From positions 10,745,209-10,809,208 of the forward strand of contig CP114482.1 of NCBI GenBank assembly GCA_027186245.1: DNA of 64,000 bases, in the 5' to 3' direction. Position 1 is the stretch's first letter, and each line of letters begins with the position of its first letter. The DNA comes from Coriaria nepalensis. Its lineage: Eukaryota; Streptophyta; Magnoliopsida; Cucurbitales; Coriariaceae. Below, in pieces: positions 63,901 to 64,000 of the stretch. The position numbers were made by a program, and so were the translations under genes. The notes beneath the pieces were generated by a model. It ran no database searches. It was not told where the DNA came from and was given only the letters and a program-made list of their open reading frames with translations.

Positions 63901-64000
63901 TTAGTTTTTAAAACACGACTTTCATGCATAACTTGCACTTGATCTATTGAAGGCAACTATTCATTTTTTAGCCTTAAAGTCATATTATTGCGTCTCTTTT
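60984..64000 (+). repeat. Region VI, end: five-trimer (2095-bp) repeat, second copy cut by the window end
   Basis: Bases 60984-61905 recur at 63079-64000, offset exactly 2095 bp (five trimers). Shared tags are TTTTTTAGGCTTAAAG, TTCATGTATAAC with ACTATTTATTTTTTAG, GCGTCTATTTTAG, CACTCTAGATCACTCC, TAGGCACCAATGC and CTAACACAACTTGC with CTGCTAATGAC. The three trimers between (about 61.91-63.08 kb) differ in type. The second copy runs off the window, so the number of copies is unknown. Confidence 0.85.

Larger units (their letters stand above)
1..64000. repeat. Satellite DNA array: A-B-C trimer, 419-bp higher-order repeat, about 152 copies
   Basis: The whole window is a head-to-tail tandem array. 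The A-monomer anchor CATAACT falls at 14, 433, 852, 1266, 1684, 2104, 2523, 2942, 3361, 3780 and 4199, and so on to 63508 and 63927. Steps are nearly always 419 bp, with single steps of 413-423 bp explained by small visible indels, 820-bp double steps where an 18-bp deletion removes an anchor, and two steps of 135 bp. All copies share one orientation; no inversion was seen. There is no interspersed unique DNA, transposon, tRNA, rRNA or plausible gene anywhere. Such arrays in eukaryotes usually form centromeric, pericentromeric or subtelomeric heterochromatin. Which of these applies cannot be told from the repeat alone. I do not recognise the family. Confidence 0.97.

Noticed and set aside
1..64000. 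CRISPR array
   Set aside because: Repeats are contiguous, about 140 bp each, with no unique spacers and no cas genes.
1..64000. Telomere, rDNA spacer or mitochondrial/plastid origin
   Set aside because: No telomeric heptamers or hexamers in tandem, no rRNA sequence and no organelle genes; the higher-order satellite structure is nuclear in character.
1..64000. Assembly artefact (repeated copying of one read)
   Set aside because: Cannot be excluded for single blocks, but copies differ by many scattered point changes and small indels that nest logically, which is unlike simple misassembly.

Overview
The window is one uninterrupted satellite DNA array. From first to last base it is a head-to-tail tandem repeat, A+T-rich by eye, with no gene, RNA gene, transposable element, integration site or unique-sequence gap that I can support. 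The basic unit is a trimer of 419 bp made of three related but distinct monomers: A (135 bp), B (142 bp) and C (142 bp). I tracked the anchor CATAACT in monomer A by hand from position 14 to position 63927. The order A-B-C holds for about 152 consecutive trimers (about 459 monomers) and breaks only twice, at about 10.06-10.19 kb and 59.60-59.74 kb, where two A monomers sit side by side.

Organism: long arrays of 135-180 bp monomers with nested higher-order repeats point to a eukaryotic nuclear genome, in centromeric, pericentromeric or other constitutive heterochromatin. Much of the variation between copies is CpG to TpG/CpA, which fits a genome with heavy cytosine methylation, such as a plant or vertebrate. 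I lean to a plant but do not recognise the satellite, so neither species nor centromere function is established.

Layout: 1-18.1 kb is a mosaic of trimer variants with dispersed copies (1-985 again at 4186; about 4.83-6.90 kb again at about 12.5-14.57 kb) and an 838-bp two-trimer repeat at 8.37-10.18 kb. 18.1-21.1 kb holds local 419-bp and 841-bp amplifications. 21.08-30.32 kb is a tandem duplication of an 11-trimer block (4619 and 4621 bp), itself partly built of 1680-bp four-trimer blocks marked by a GTTA insertion. 30.3-37.4 kb is a more divergent stretch with one imperfect duplication. 37.4-45.8 kb is a five-trimer repeat of about 2076 bp, three copies plus edges, marked by a shared 18-bp deletion and ending in chimeric trimers. 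45.8-52.0 kb has a 1257-bp three-trimer rhythm and a run of three trimers with an MluI-site mutation. 52.0-64 kb has 839-bp, 419-bp and 2095-bp duplications.

The sequence therefore reads as a record of satellite evolution by unequal exchange or replication slippage at several scales: monomer (loss of B+C), trimer (419 bp) and multi-trimer blocks (838 to 4620 bp), with possible short conversion patches. There is no coding system here. The notable content is the hierarchy itself, its breakpoints, the CpG decay series and a dyad element carried by every intact B monomer.
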